Of a stretch of DNA of 64,000 nt, positions 30,656-41,305 are shown in pieces. Below the pieces are notes generated by a model. The model searched no databases. It saw nothing but the letters and a program-made list of their open reading frames with translations, and was not told the DNA's origin. Made by a program: the position numbers and the translations under genes. The stretch spans positions 503,833,001 through 503,897,000 of the forward strand of contig CM057453.1 of assembly GCA_016271365.2 (NCBI GenBank). Reading direction: 5' to 3'. This DNA comes from Neoceratodus forsteri (Eukaryota; Chordata; Ceratodontiformes; Ceratodontidae). Position 1 is the first letter of the stretch. Each line of letters opens with the position of its first letter.

Positions 30656-31040
30656 AAAGGCTTAGAGGATGATGCGCTGTTTGGGAGTAGTCCTTGATGA
30701 GAGTCTGGTGCTTGTATCTCAGGTGTCGGCGGCAGTCATGAGCTACTGCCAGACCGTGATCCTTTCTAGAACCGGTAGTCCTGAGAGTATTGGTGCAGGC
30801 TTCCCTCTCCTCCTGTCTGGATGCATTTAAAAAGAGCTTACATTGTGGTCAGGTGTGATAGCTACATCTGATGTAGAATGCAGCAACGAGGCTTCTGACT
30901 TCCGTCTGGAGGTTGGATCATATCAGCCCCCTTGCTGCAGGTCCTTCACTGGCTGTCTGTTAGGTAATGGACTGACTTACAAAGCCCTGAGCCGACTGGG
31001 TATGCTGTATCTTCATGATCTCTTGCCCTCTTATTGATTG
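30656..31040 (+). pseudogene. Old L2/Rex-like LINE C-terminal trace
   Basis: In broken frames the plus strand reads LGVVLDESLVLVSQVSA, CCRSFTGCLLG (compare L-x-W-L-P-V in intact elements), GLTYKALSRLG and MLYLHDLLPSY. These match in order the post-RT end of vertebrate L2/Rex-type LINEs (L-G-V-x-L-D, then T-Y-K-A-L, then Y-L-x-D-L-L-P). The level of decay suggests an old copy. The match is by motif order only. Confidence 0.6.
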
Positions 31041-33785
31041 ATTGATAACATTTTATTTTTATATAGGAAGCAATGTTGGGGGGAAAAAAATCCCTGTTTT
31101 CAACAAAGATGCCCTATACAGTCCACACACAGAACAAACACCTGGGAGAACTACTTGTTCCACAAGCAGGGAAATTTGTTTTGCTTTTTGAGACTGCTGT
31201 TTGGCCCTTGGTTCACTGCCTGATCTGTCCAGTCATGCAGATCCTCAACAACCTCCCCAGTTCCATCTGCCACTCTCTCCTTCTCATCGAGGCTGACAGG
31301 GATCCACATGAGGCAGGACTAGACAGTGTGGATGCTTCTGATATTTTATAATTTTATCTACATCCCCTGGCTCAGACACAGCCTCATGGTGGCCTTGCAC
31401 CCTGCAGTGCACTCTAGACATGCGCCATTCTTCTTGGAGGAACAAACTCCCCAGCCCACAGTGAGGGTCTGCAGCACTGCAGGATGTTGGGTACCCTACC
31501 AAGCTAGCTCATGTTGCACTTGCAGCACTCCCCAGCCCAAGTCCACTCCAATCCAGCTCCCCAGGCTCACTCCCAAACCCCCTCAGGAAAATTGCATCGG
31601 TGATGGAAGTGCTGGGTCTTTGTGATGTTCTTTTTGTTGCGTAGTACAGTACCATGCACTTTTGTTGCACAACATCACTTTAAATAAGTGCTTTACAGAG
31701 CTGAAATGATACTTTGCCTGGTCTCCTAATTTTTGATGGTGCCACCCTATCCCTGTTTTTTTATTCAATCCCTTAGCCAGGTTTGCCAGCTTGTAAGCGC
31801 ATTGCACTTCCCCATGGCCACTGGGTGATTCCCCCCCAGGCCAGGGACTTTTAATTATTGGTTGCTCCTTCAAAATCTACTGGGAACTGGTCATTTGTGG
31901 TTGCAGACCCTTTCTTTGGAACCCTCGCATAAAAAATGTCTGCCTGACCCCCACTATCAGTAGTTTTCAAAAACTTCTATTTCAATACTTAATCAATCAG
32001 ATGTTTTATTGCCAGTGGGTTATTCATTGTCTTAATTTATGTTTGGATAGTTGCTGCATACTAACGGGGATGTTTGCGCCATTGGAATGCTACTGGCTGT
32101 TGTCTGTATAATTTCTTGCCTGGTATAGGACTTCATTTTTTTTTTTACTTTGGCTCCTTTATCTTTGGAGAAGTGCCTTAAAAATAGTGTCCAACTACCT
32201 ACCTACCTGCCTGCCTGTCTGCCTTCCTGCCAACCAACCTGCAGCAGCCCAAAAGTCATGGACAATAAGCAGTTATTTCAAGAACAATGTACGGCTCTAC
32301 AAAATCTCATGGGAAACATTAATGTTTTCATAGACAGGATTGTAATTGTGGAACAGGTGGTACAAGGCCTCTCGGAGTAAAATGGCAGATGTGGTTCAAA
32401 ATGCAGAAAAGGCCCAGACCTTTCCACATTACGAAAATTATTTTAATTACATTCCTTCAATATAACAATGTTATTTAAAAAAAAGTCAAACATACCACAC
32501 CCATTTAAAAGAAATATGGACCGATTCAGTTAGCTACTAACATACCATGAGTACCATACGCCAGTCAACATGGAGATCTGACACTCCGTAGATGTGAAGG
32601 GTTTCTTGATCCTCAAATCCCACTGGTAAAAGAGGAGCAAAGAAGTTCTGTGCAAAGTAATGTAGCATCTTCCACTTGCCACCGTATTCTGGGAAGAAGA
32701 GAAATGAAAGGTCAGCAACAAACCCTCAAAAGATTTTGCCAGTTGACTGAAGAAGTCTCACAGGCAGATTTAGACAAAAATGGCCTACAGCAGCTCTGAT
32801 GTCATTCATTGATCTGTTTAACCCTATGAGTAAGGTACATTCTGTTTTGGATACGTTGATAGCCAGCACAATAGATGATGCTGTTTTGTTTTACTGTTTG
32901 CAATATTAACATAGTACCACTCTCATTTACAAAGATACCTTGTTCTGGGAGGGGGAGAAAACAATTTCTGGCGGAACTGGACCAGGGTTCAGGAGTTACA
33001 ATGAATTCTTTTTCTTCTTCTCTTACTTAGGAAACTTTACCATCCAAATTACAGATGGGACCTCAGTTACACATCTCATGTGAAGATCAGTTCCTGCAGC
33101 AAGCCTGGCACCCACTTACTCTTCACATGCAACTTCAGTTGCTTCCAACATTTCTCCAAGAAACTGAGAAAGCATTACAACTGGATTTCTCCTTGATGTC
33201 ACCCTAGAGTTGCCCTTATGTTTGTGCCTACCTTGGTACTTCACAGGAACTGCTGATAACCTCTTGAATAGACTGTAGCATGTGTGTGACAAACCTTCAA
33301 AGTGTTGTGGCTTAACAGTGAGCTCTGCTGAGCAATCAACCACTTTTACATTTGGTGTTACAGATGAGTATGTATGTATGGTAAGAAGAATATAAATGCA
33401 AGATACTACCCAAGCAAAACAGATTTACTGGAAAACTTGTTGAGTTGCAGGAAAAGTACCTGGGGTAATAGTTAGCAACAACTTTAAATGGGGCAACAGC
33501 AAGAAAGCAAATACAGGTTACCCACTTGTAACTGTAGTTCTACTAGCAGTATATGGTTCACAGCCACACAACCCACCAGACCTCCCCAGCAAGTGATGCA
33601 TGGATCCCTGCTTCCAGCATGCAAGATCTGACTTTGATGGGGCAGAGCTGGAGGATGCCACCACAGTGGTGGGAGGAGCTTAACCGACATTCCAGTACTC
33701 AACTGTCTCCAGCTGGCTGCCAGAGTGTGAATAATGAACTGTATCCATAACAGTAGTAATAAAATTATGGCATGCATCAACAGAA
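31041..33785. other. Unassigned DNA, no gene seen
   Basis: About 2.7 kb without a convincing protein. Small items: a TGAT repeat followed by an AT-rich run (31035-31065) that may be the 3' end of an antisense LINE trace; CTAC/CTGC low-complexity sequence at 32193-32236; homopolymer T at 32138-32150. A 40-residue frame starting MDNKQLFQEQCTALQNLMGN (32260-32380) resembles the start of some gag coiled coils but is too short to assign. Confidence 0.5.
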
Positions 33786-34110
33786 ACTTCATAAGCAGAT
33801 CAAGAGATACTGTAATGCCCTTCTACAGATTGCTAGTCAGGCACCATCTTGAGTACAATGTACAGTACTAGGATAGTTCTCTGTGGGCAAGAGAAAACTT
33901 GCGGAAGACATGATGATGGTATTCTGATATCTGAAAGAGAGAACACCACTGGACCAAATGCATACCTCCAGGATGTACAAGGATAAAAGATCAAGGGTGC
34001 ATGCACTGCCTGAATGGAGGACAAGTAAATGGAATTCAGAAAAAAATACTTCATACAATAAGCAGCAGACATTTAAAACAAACTGTTGTCCTGAACAAGT
34101 AGTGTCACGC
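33786..34110 (+). pseudogene. Old CR1 LINE C-terminal fragment
   Basis: Plus strand: RDTVMPFYRLLVRHHLEYNV, which is the CR1 block R-x-V-I-L-P-L-Y-x-x-L-V-R-P-H-L-E-Y-C-V. Then, after frame changes, KRTPLDQMHTSR-like sequence and KDKRSRVHALPEWRTSKWNS follow. No 3' end is recognised. This is a remnant unrelated in position to the large nests. Confidence 0.72.
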
Positions 34111-35281
34111 AACAGTGTTTTATTTTTTCCAATTTGTATTTTTTTTCCATACAGCAGTTTACTGTATACCATCAGTCAAATTACCACACAGTGCACGCTT
34201 ATCTTGAATTATGGTGTTACAGAGACATTGCTTTGTAAGTCTTTCCTTGTATACAAACATAGAGTACTCCAATCATACGATTCCTAAAGCTAAAGACTAC
34301 CCTGTTGCCACACAAACGAACAAAACACAGTACCAGAGGCTGCCCTGATGGCCCCACAGCGGTGCATTCCACTGCTGTGCAGCCATCCAGGCCTGGGAGC
34401 AGACACAGATCACAGTGTTGGGAGGCAGGCCAAGTGACACTGAGGCTGCTGCTCCAAGCAGTGTACCCCAGTCAGGGAAGGTTGGTGGCGAGTTCTAGTG
34501 CCACAGCTACCCCCTGTGGTTTTGCCTGGGACCCTTCTCTTGCTGCAGGGATGTTTGCACACAAGGTCAACAGTGGGGGCACTGATTCCATGGGTGGAGG
34601 GAGGAACTAGGGACTACAGACTGGGGAGAAACTGGAAAAAATGATATCTTCGCTGAGTCATCTAGATAATGGTTGCCAGCATCCTGGGGCCCTGCTTTGT
34701 GTGGATCCCCACTGGCTACGACGACGGGGAAAGTGGCAGATGAGGCTGAGGGGTTGCCTGAATATGAAGGAATGACTGGTTGCTCAGGGGTCAAACAGCT
34801 ATACGAACAAGGAAGAAAAAGTACCAGACAATGTGATTTTTGTTTCTACTAGGCCATGCAACTGGAGGAGGTGGTAATGATACTCAGTCCTCTATGCCAA
34901 ACTTTCTTAAGCCATGATATAATATAACACCTGCCCCTTTATGGGATAAAGTTTGAGTTCTGTCCCAGTTTAGAGGTTTCCCATCTTGCACATTTTCTGA
35001 GGAACAGTTGGAGCCGGTTTGACAATAAAGAGGAGATTTTCTCCATCTTACTGCATGGATTTTGTTAAGTTTTTATCTCCACGTTGTAATACTAGCATAT
35101 TGCACCTGAAGCCCAAGTACAGTTATTGTTTTTTTGATAGCTGTTCTGAATAATTCCTAAGTGGTACTTGGTATGTGCCACTCTAATATCTGTAGGATAT
35201 AAGCACTAGAGAATAGCTCTGGAGTAACCATAATATAGTGTATAGTATATAGTAGTTCTGTAAAGAATTCCACCCTTTCAA

Positions 35282-35348
35282 AATGCTGTTGTACCGCAGT
35301 TCAAATGTCATGAAATGTGATTGTATCCTTCTCTGGTACAACAGCATT
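35282..35348. repeat. Perfect 14-bp inverted repeat
   Basis: AATGCTGTTGTACC (35282-35295) and its exact reverse complement (35335-35348), with a 39-bp loop. The identity of the element is unknown. Confidence 0.85.
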
Positions 35349-35451
35349 CTGAAACCTCTAGAGACTTCACAAGTCAGTTTCAATCTGAAAACAAAAGAAT
35401 CTCCACACGCACATTTCACATAATACTATAAAGAATACAAGATGAGCAACT

Positions 35452-35557
35452 CTATGCACAACTGCCGTGTTCTGATTCTCACGGACCTCTCAAGCTTTGC
35501 TCTTCAGGTCAGAGGGAACCAGAACCCTCTGTAGCAGAACACACCAGTTGTGCATAG
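35452..35557. repeat. Hairpin-forming inverted repeat, 106 bp
   Basis: The left arm CTATGCACAACTG plus GTGTTCTG (after two bases) pairs with the right arm CAGAACAC plus CAGTTGTGCATAG: 13 and 8 base pairs separated by a 2x2 mismatch. The remaining 60 bp form the loop. It could be a miniature transposon end pair or a foldback. Confidence 0.85.
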
Positions 35558-35719
35558 TTGTCCATCCAGTATTCTCTGTGTCCTCTCCCAGTATCTGCCC
35601 CATCTCACAGTCCAGGTCAATGTCAAGCAGATTAGTATAGTTTGACATATTTCATTATATTTTTATGGATAAAGGATTTTTTTTAATTTTAGGTTATTTT
35701 TGATCATTTTTGTTACATT

Positions 35720-35945
35720 TAGTTTTGCTATCTGGAGACAGATAACTGTATTGTGCAGCCTTGTACCTCACAGAGCATGACCTGTAGTGGATTATCTGTT
35801 TTTTTTTTATAATAGACTATATATAGACCGCCTGTACTTCTTGTTACCCCCTGTACATACTGTACCCGGGTCACACCTGGAAACGAGCCTCGGCTCAGTG
35901 TGCTTTTCCCAGTCATCAAAATTTTAAATAAAAAAAATAATAAAT
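35720..35945 (+). mobile_element. L2-type LINE 3' end fragment
   Basis: CACACCTGGAAACGAGCCTC and GGCTCAGTGTGCTTTTCC, followed by TTTTAAATAAAAAAAATAAT, parallel the 3' end of the L2 at 45735-45815 (GCATCTGGAAATGAGC, GCTCAGTATGCTTTCC, tail of AATAAATAAAT). It has no coding part. Upstream truncation is not precisely located. Confidence 0.72.
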
Positions 35946-36295
35946 AGCCTTCCCAGCCCCAGGGCCACCCAGCTCATGTCCGAACTCGGGTCACCAGCAT
36001 GGGAGTGCTGTACCATCAGACAGCACTAGGTCAAATCCCTTTTGCCTAGCAGCAGACATAGCCCTTTAACAGTCACTGACAGTTACACAATGAGAAGGTT
36101 AGTTTTGAAAAGTTTTCTTTGTCTTATGTAAGAAGTATGCATGTTGTGTTTAACTGCAATATAGCATTTTAAAGAGGAATTTTAGACAATCATGTTGAGC
36201 ATAATTATATGTTTGTAAGATGTTCAAAAAATGTAATTATGGACAAGTATCATTATAGGTTTATTTTGGTTTTTTTGTTTTTACAGTCAAAACTG
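35946..36295. other. No recognisable feature
   Basis: About 350 bp between the L2 3' end and the CR1 leader. The first part (GCCTTCCCAGCCCCAGG and onward) is GC-rich and the rest AT-rich. No gene or repeat identified. Confidence 0.45.
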
Positions 36296-36609
36296 GGAGG
36301 TAAAACAGGGATGGGGGTGCTCTACAGTAGCCAAGACCCTCCTCCCCTTCACTAAATCACCACAACTTGGCCAGCAGACGGGTGCAGACAATTGGCTGGT
36401 TGGTGGAAGAAACTTGTCTCCTCTTCAGCAGACTGCCATGTAGCAGCCCTCCATGATAAGGACTGCAGTGCAAAGGACATCAGGGAGCCTCACAGAGAGA
36501 GTCAGCCAGAGGAGGCAGCCAGCAGTCACGAACTCTGCCTGTCTCATCAAAGGTAAAACTGTACATGAACAGTTAACTGCATTGTCTGTGTTAGTGTACT
36601 ACAACTAGG

Positions 36610-37095
36610 TCCTAGCTGTAACCCATCTAGGTGTGCACTGCAGGTTAATGGAGTAGTCTGCTTCTGCTACTGTTGATACTCATTGTTTAGGTAGGTTTAA
36701 ATTCTTATCTGTTTTTTGTGCTGTAGCTAGTGTAGATTTAATCTGCAAGACTGTTTCTGTGCTCTAGTGAAATCTTACAGCTACACTGGGTAAGCACAAC
36801 AAGGTAGATTTTGCACCTATAACTAATGTAGGGGTTACTTACTAAGCTATTTCTATTATACATTTAAATATCACAGCTACACCCTATGAGGAGCACTACA
36901 AGGTAGATTTCATATTTCACACTTACAGCTAATTTAGGGATAACTTAAAAGACTGTCTTTGTCCTATAGTTAAATCTTGCAGCTACACCCTATCTGGGTC
37001 AGCACTATGAGGTCGCTTTTATTCCTGTTTGCTGCACTATAGCTGAGCCTTACAGCGACACCCTATCTGGGTGAGCACTACAAGTTAATTTAGTA
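36610..37095 (+). repeat. Degenerate repeats in CR1-2 leader
   Basis: Five copies of a motif close to CAGCTACACCCTATCTGGGT followed by GAGCACTACAAGGT begin near 36614, 36779, 36871, 36980 and 37052, with irregular spacing (165, 92, 109 and 72 bp). They sit just upstream of ORF1, where CR1 promoter activity would be expected; that role is inference. Confidence 0.78.
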
Positions 37096-37257
37096 ATCTA
37101 TTTAGTATTTTAGCTGCTGAGCTTGCTAAGTGAATACCACACATTGTAAACTGTGAATTTGTTGTTGGAAATCCACATCAGCCAGGTTTACCCTAATTCA
37201 TAGGCCTGTATAAGGATGGGGTTCACAGTGAAGGCAGTCAGTTGAGGTGGCTGTGGG

Positions 37258-38150
37258 GTGCTCTTCTCTATGGATATGCTCTGTAAGAGGGGACACTGCC
37301 CAATCTGCAGGTCCATGGCAGAGTGCCAGGCTCAGCTGGTGGCAGCAAGGGAGGAAATAGCTCAGCTGTGTCACCAGCTCACCTGGCGCCCACCCCCACG
37401 TCCCCACTCCCCCAGAGACCCACGGATCCAGAGAGGTGGAGAGTGGGGGGAAGGGGGAAGGGGGCAGTGGCAGCCATAACGAGGCTGCCCAACCCATCAC
37501 CACCCAGATGGTGAACCACTTTGCACTCCTAGAGGAGGCTCAGGCACCTGACTCTTTTGGGGGGGTGGGGGGACTCTGAGTCACTCGATGGGTTAGGGCA
37601 GGACAACATGATGGCGCCCAAGGGGAATAAGTCTATCAGGAGAGACACAGTAGTGGGGGACTCAGTGATTAGGAGGGTTGAGAGGGTGGTGGGGAGGTTG
37701 GATAGGAGGGGGATGATCTGTTGCCCTCCTGGTGCATTGGCCAACTGGGATGTAGACAGGAAAGGGAGGCTGGCAGAGAGGGAGCAGGGTGAGCTGGAGG
37801 TGCTATCATACCTGGGTATCACTGATCTGGTGAACCAGTCAGTGGAGATGGTGTAGCAGAACTTCCGCAGACTGGGGGACAGGCTGACAGAACACTCAGC
37901 CTCCTTGGCCTTTCCTGAAGTCCTCCCTGTGCTGTGCAGGAAGGGGAAGCAGGATAGGACAAGGAGTGATGCAATAGGAAAGTTTAACAGGTGGCTTAAA
38001 GGATAGTGTCAGGAGAAGGGGTACCACTTTGTGGGCGAATGGGGGGACTTCTGGGACAGGAGACTTTTTAACTGTGACAGGCTTCACCTGACAAGAGAGG
38101 GGGCCCGCATGCTGGGGCAAAAGTTTGACATTTATATCAGATGTTTAAAC
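37258..38150 (+). pseudogene. CR1-2 ORF1, SGNH-esterase type
   Basis: N-terminus: a Cys-containing segment (CKRGHCPICRSMAECQAQLV) followed by a coiled-coil-like stretch AAREEIAQLCHQLTW. A G7 run at 37559 marks a frame change. The esterase domain then reads RRDTVVGDSVIRRVERVVGR with the G-D-S nucleophile intact, GRLDRRGMICCPPGA, and ELEVLSYLGITDLVNQ in place of the G-T-N-D block. After a TAG at 37855 the frame continues to FNCDRLHLTREGARMLGQKF, holding the D-x-x-H pair. The C-terminal stop is near 38150. At least two disruptions. Confidence 0.87.
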
Positions 38151-38159
38151 TGATTGAGT

Positions 38160-39328
38160 TGGAGACTGGGACTAGATGAACCATGGCGGCAGGTGGGAGG
38201 AAAGGGATGCTGGTTAGTACTCCCCCACATCTGGGGGGTTGCAGCAGCACAGCATATACAAAGAGACCTGTGGCCCTAAGTGGACTAAGGTGAGGGGGAC
38301 ATTAAAGAGGGGGATTGCAAAGTGCACACACACCGTAAATATAAAGGTTTGGAGGACAAAAAAAGCTCAAGGGTAGTAGCAAAGTAGAGTCAGGGGTCAG
38401 ACTGAAGGGGGCACAGCTTAATGCCAGGAACCTGGGTAACAAAATCAATGCGTTCCAGATGCTGATTGTAGACACTGAGGTGGATGTTTTGGCAATCACA
38501 GAAACATGGGCTTTGGAAAATGATGACTGGCACCTGACAGTCCCCAAGTATTCAATGTTCGGGAGGAACAGAAGAACCTGTAGAGGGGGAGGAGTAGCCT
38601 TTTTTGTCAAGGATGGCACTGAGGTGGTGAAAGACAGGTGCATCGGGGTAATAAAGGGGAGACAGAGTAGCTGTGGGTGCAACTCATGGCAGCCTCGGGC
38701 AAGGAACTTGCTTGTGGGTGGTCTATAGAACTTTGGGATCAGGAAAAGAACGGGACAGAGAGTTCAGGGAAGAACTTAGAAGGGGGTGGCAATGGGGTAG
38801 ATAGTGGTGGTGGGTGATCTGAACCTACCAGACACCGACTGGGAATTCTAGTGGCCAGAAGCACCAGAAGTCAGGCCTTGCTGGACACCTTCCAGGACTG
38901 TCTACTGGTACAGCTAGTTAAGGAACCCACCAGGCAGGCTGCCATTCTAGATGTGGTGCTCACCAACTCAGAGGGGTAGGAGCTGTGAGAATAGGGGAAC
39001 CACTGGGGAACGGTGACCATAACTCCATTTGGTTCAAACTGGCTCATGGGTCCTAAAACCCCAAGCTGAGGTCCCTGATTTTAGAAGGGCAGACTTCAAC
39101 AGGCTAAGGGAGCTGGTAAGGGATAAGTTAGATGGGGTGAATAACATGGGTTGGGTGGAAGGGAGATGGGGGCAATTAAGGGAGCTATTCTCAAGGCACC
39201 TAAGTTATACATGAGAATGGTAACCAAAAAGAACAGGTTCAAGAGAATGTTATGGTTCTCAGCAAGAGTCAGGGAAGTAGTGAAGGCCAAGAAAAAGTCC
39301 TTCTACGAGTATAAAGAAAAGGAGGGGG
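38160..39328 (+). pseudogene. CR1-2 ORF2: endonuclease and linker
   Basis: The start region MAAGGRKGMLVS lies near 38184. The endonuclease is recognised by LNARNLGNKINAFQMLI (38420-38470), VDVLAITETWALENDDW with the catalytic Glu, GGGVAFFVKDG, then frameshifts, and a block with LVQLVKEPTRQAAILDVVLT (about 38905). The linker is DFRRADFNRLRELVRDKLDG and KKKSFYEYKEKEG, after which the SINE starts. Stops near 38280, 38728 and 38980 plus frame changes mark decay. Confidence 0.85.
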
Positions 39329-39747
39329 CCAGCCCAGTGGCACTGAGGGTTGAGGCGCTGGACCCACACCTCGTGCTATGCTGGAAACTCAGGTTTAGGA
39401 GTGAGCCTGGGTCTTCGGGGGACATCCAGGGGAGGAGCAGGACTGAGCAACCATAAGGCCGTTCTTCTCTCCTGGGGAGGACCCTGTTGCCCCTGCAGTA
39501 CAACTGCCCCAGGTGGAGGCCTGAGGGTAGTGCAAGTGAGTGGGTGGCATGCATAGGTAGGGCACTGGGGAACCACGGCGTGCATGTGCCTCCACACACA
39601 TATGGGTGGGACAATACAGAGATGGCAGACTCCATGATGGTCTGATGATGGGGACGCCAGCCAGGGTCGGATGCAACCTCCCTGGGGGGGGGGGAGGCGG
39701 AGCCCTGTCCGCCAGCTCCCCAAAGTGGCAAAAAAATATAGCTAAAA
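39329..39747 (+). mobile_element. tRNA-derived SINE with 16-bp target duplication
   Basis: A 419-bp insertion bounded by AAAGAAAAGGAGGGGG at 39313-39328 and 39748-39763. The 5' head resembles a tRNA: an A-box-like TGGCACTGAGGGTTGAGG (39349-39366), and a B-box-like GGTTTAGGAGTGAGCC (about 39393). A GC-rich body follows, with an A-rich 3' end (GTGGCAAAAAAATATAGC). RNA polymerase III would transcribe such an element using the internal promoter; mobility depends on a LINE. Which tRNA it derives from is not clear. Confidence 0.8.
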
Positions 39748-39763
39748 AAAGAAAAGGAGGGGG

Positions 39764-39985
39764 AGGAAGAATGAGGAGAATACTAACTGAAAAGGAGGGA
39801 GGCAAAGAGGGCAGTTAGGTAGGCAAAAACAGACACAGAGCTGTGTATTGCAGAGGGGGTCAGAGAAAAATGGTTCTTTCAACATAATAGTGAAAACAGA
39901 AAGACAGGGGGAGGAATTGTAAGGTTAAATGGGGGGGCGTTAGGGTGATAGAGGAAGGAAGGCCTTTGCTAAAGGGACTACACAT
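39764..39985 (+). pseudogene. CR1-2 ORF2 linker, continued after the SINE
   Basis: Resumes the linker: EKEGGKEGS, then in another frame AKTDTELCIAEGVREKWFFQ and HNSENRKTGGGIVRLNGGAL. This corresponds to the CR1 stretch between endonuclease and RT. Sequence similarity ends near 39985, where LTR-retrotransposon-like sequence begins. The RT of this copy is not found in the window. Confidence 0.7.
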
Positions 39986-40640
39986 TCTGAAACGTCAGGC
40001 GGGTACTGTCTGAGTTGGTTTTATGTCAGTCAATAAATGACTAATTTTTTATTCTATTTGGAGCCTGGTGTATCCTTAAAATTGATGGTGAGTGCTTGAC
40101 TTTGCCTGCTTGCCACGGTTTCCATTTGTCTGGAAGCACCACTGACACAGTGCGAACCACTGTATGACTGTGTACCAGTCAGTCGAAAATCCTCGAGAAG
40201 CCTTCACTCGACTCAGAGAACTCCTCATTAAATGGCTCCAACCAGAGGGCAAAACAGTCCACAGACCATCGACATATTTGTAATGGAGCAATTCATCAAC
40301 ATCCTGCCTACAGACATGCAGTGCAGCCAGAAAGTGGGGAAAAGGCCATTTCTTTGGCCGAGGACTATCAGATGGCCAGCCAGACAGACCATGCAGTAGC
40401 GAAGTAACCGTCAAAGACCGGTAAGATCCTCTTTGGCCGGATTTAACTCCAAGTCAGATAAGAATTCTGGTGGGGGTGACAAATCTGCACCCAAAGACTT
40501 TATTTGGTATAACTGTGATAAGCCAAGCCATATTGCAAACTGCTTTAAACTTACTAAGGCTCCCTTGCCCTCAGCCTTATAAACAACTCCTGTCATGTGA
40601 CACCATCATCACATTCAATGTCCCTAAGTTGCCATTAGCT
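39986..40640 (+). pseudogene. Gypsy-type gag fragment with SCAN-like domain and zinc knuckle
   Basis: Plus strand, after a possible LTR end with AATAAATGAC (40031). From 40197 EAFTRLRELLIKWLQPEGKT; after a TAA/frameshift VMEQFINILPTDMQ; and in a third frame ESGEKAISLAEDYQ. Together these follow the SCAN-fold capsid pattern (A-L-x-R-L-R-E-L...W-L-x-P-E...L-E-Q-F-L...I-L-P). Further on, KDFIWYNCDKPSHIANCFKL is a C-C-H-C knuckle with the first Cys changed to Trp. SCAN domains derive from Gypsy (Gmr1-like) gag. Because a knuckle follows rather than C2H2 fingers, I read it as gag. Confidence 0.66.
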
Positions 40641-41305
40641 GGCTATACTTCCCGACAACTAGAGGTCACCGTTGGACCCCTCTATATGTTGTAACATTTT
40701 ACTCTTCCTCTCCTAACTACATGCAATCTAAACAAGGTTAAATTCACCTTCTTACCTACTCCCTATCTACCCTATTCTCTCCTCATTACCGGGTGGTAGC
40801 CTCAAACCTATGTCTCTGGAGTTTCGAGTTCTGTCGTAGTCACTCATTTTAACCAATAGGCCACGTAGCCTGCTAGGGAGCAACCTTCCCCTACTCCTGT
40901 CATCCCATGCTGGCACAGTGGCTGCAGGTGGTATTACACCTCACCGGGCTACTAGTCCCACTTGTCAATATATTTTCTACCTAGCTTGTTTGCTACCTCT
41001 GTGCAGAATCTCCCCTCTACCTGACCCACAATGCACAACTTCATCTTCTATTTTCTTGACCTCACTCTTCTCCCTTCTCTGGCCTCACTACTTCATCTCT
41101 CTCAGCCCTCTATCCCTCGCCCCCCACCTCACCTACTCTCTAACTCACTCTACACTCCCGTTCACCCTACTCTAATCAATTACCCCTGCCCCCTCATGCT
41201 TCCATACTTGCCCCCACATCTCTATTAGTTATCCTAAATTATTCCAAACTCTCCTATCCAATCCCCTTCCCCCTCACCCTGTCACACGCTACAACCAAAA
41301 GCAAT

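Larger units (their letters stand above)
34111..35719. other. Unassigned DNA with two inverted repeats
   Basis: No coding region recognised. The only structures are the inverted repeats at 35282-35348 and 35452-35557, listed separately. Confidence 0.5.
36296..39328 (+). mobile_element. CR1 LINE with long leader (CR1-2), first part
   Basis: A plus-strand CR1 with leader (36296-37257) containing degenerate repeats, ORF1 (about 37258-38150), and ORF2 with endonuclease (about 38350-39050) and linker. A SINE interrupts the linker at 39329. The element continues at 39764 and breaks off near 39985 before the RT. The 5' boundary at 36296 is an estimate. Confidence 0.82.

Noticed and set aside
32150..32380. 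76-residue frame with a possible gag-like coiled coil
   Set aside because: The N-terminal half is translation of a CTAC/CTGC low-complexity stretch; the remaining 40 residues are too little for assignment.
34305..34610. 101-residue frame in region 2
   Set aside because: No codon or motif pattern of a known family and no splice or neighbour context.
39303..39805. Overlapping Pro/Gly-rich frames on the minus strand
   Set aside because: Product of the GC-rich SINE body; frames differ on both sides of its target duplication.
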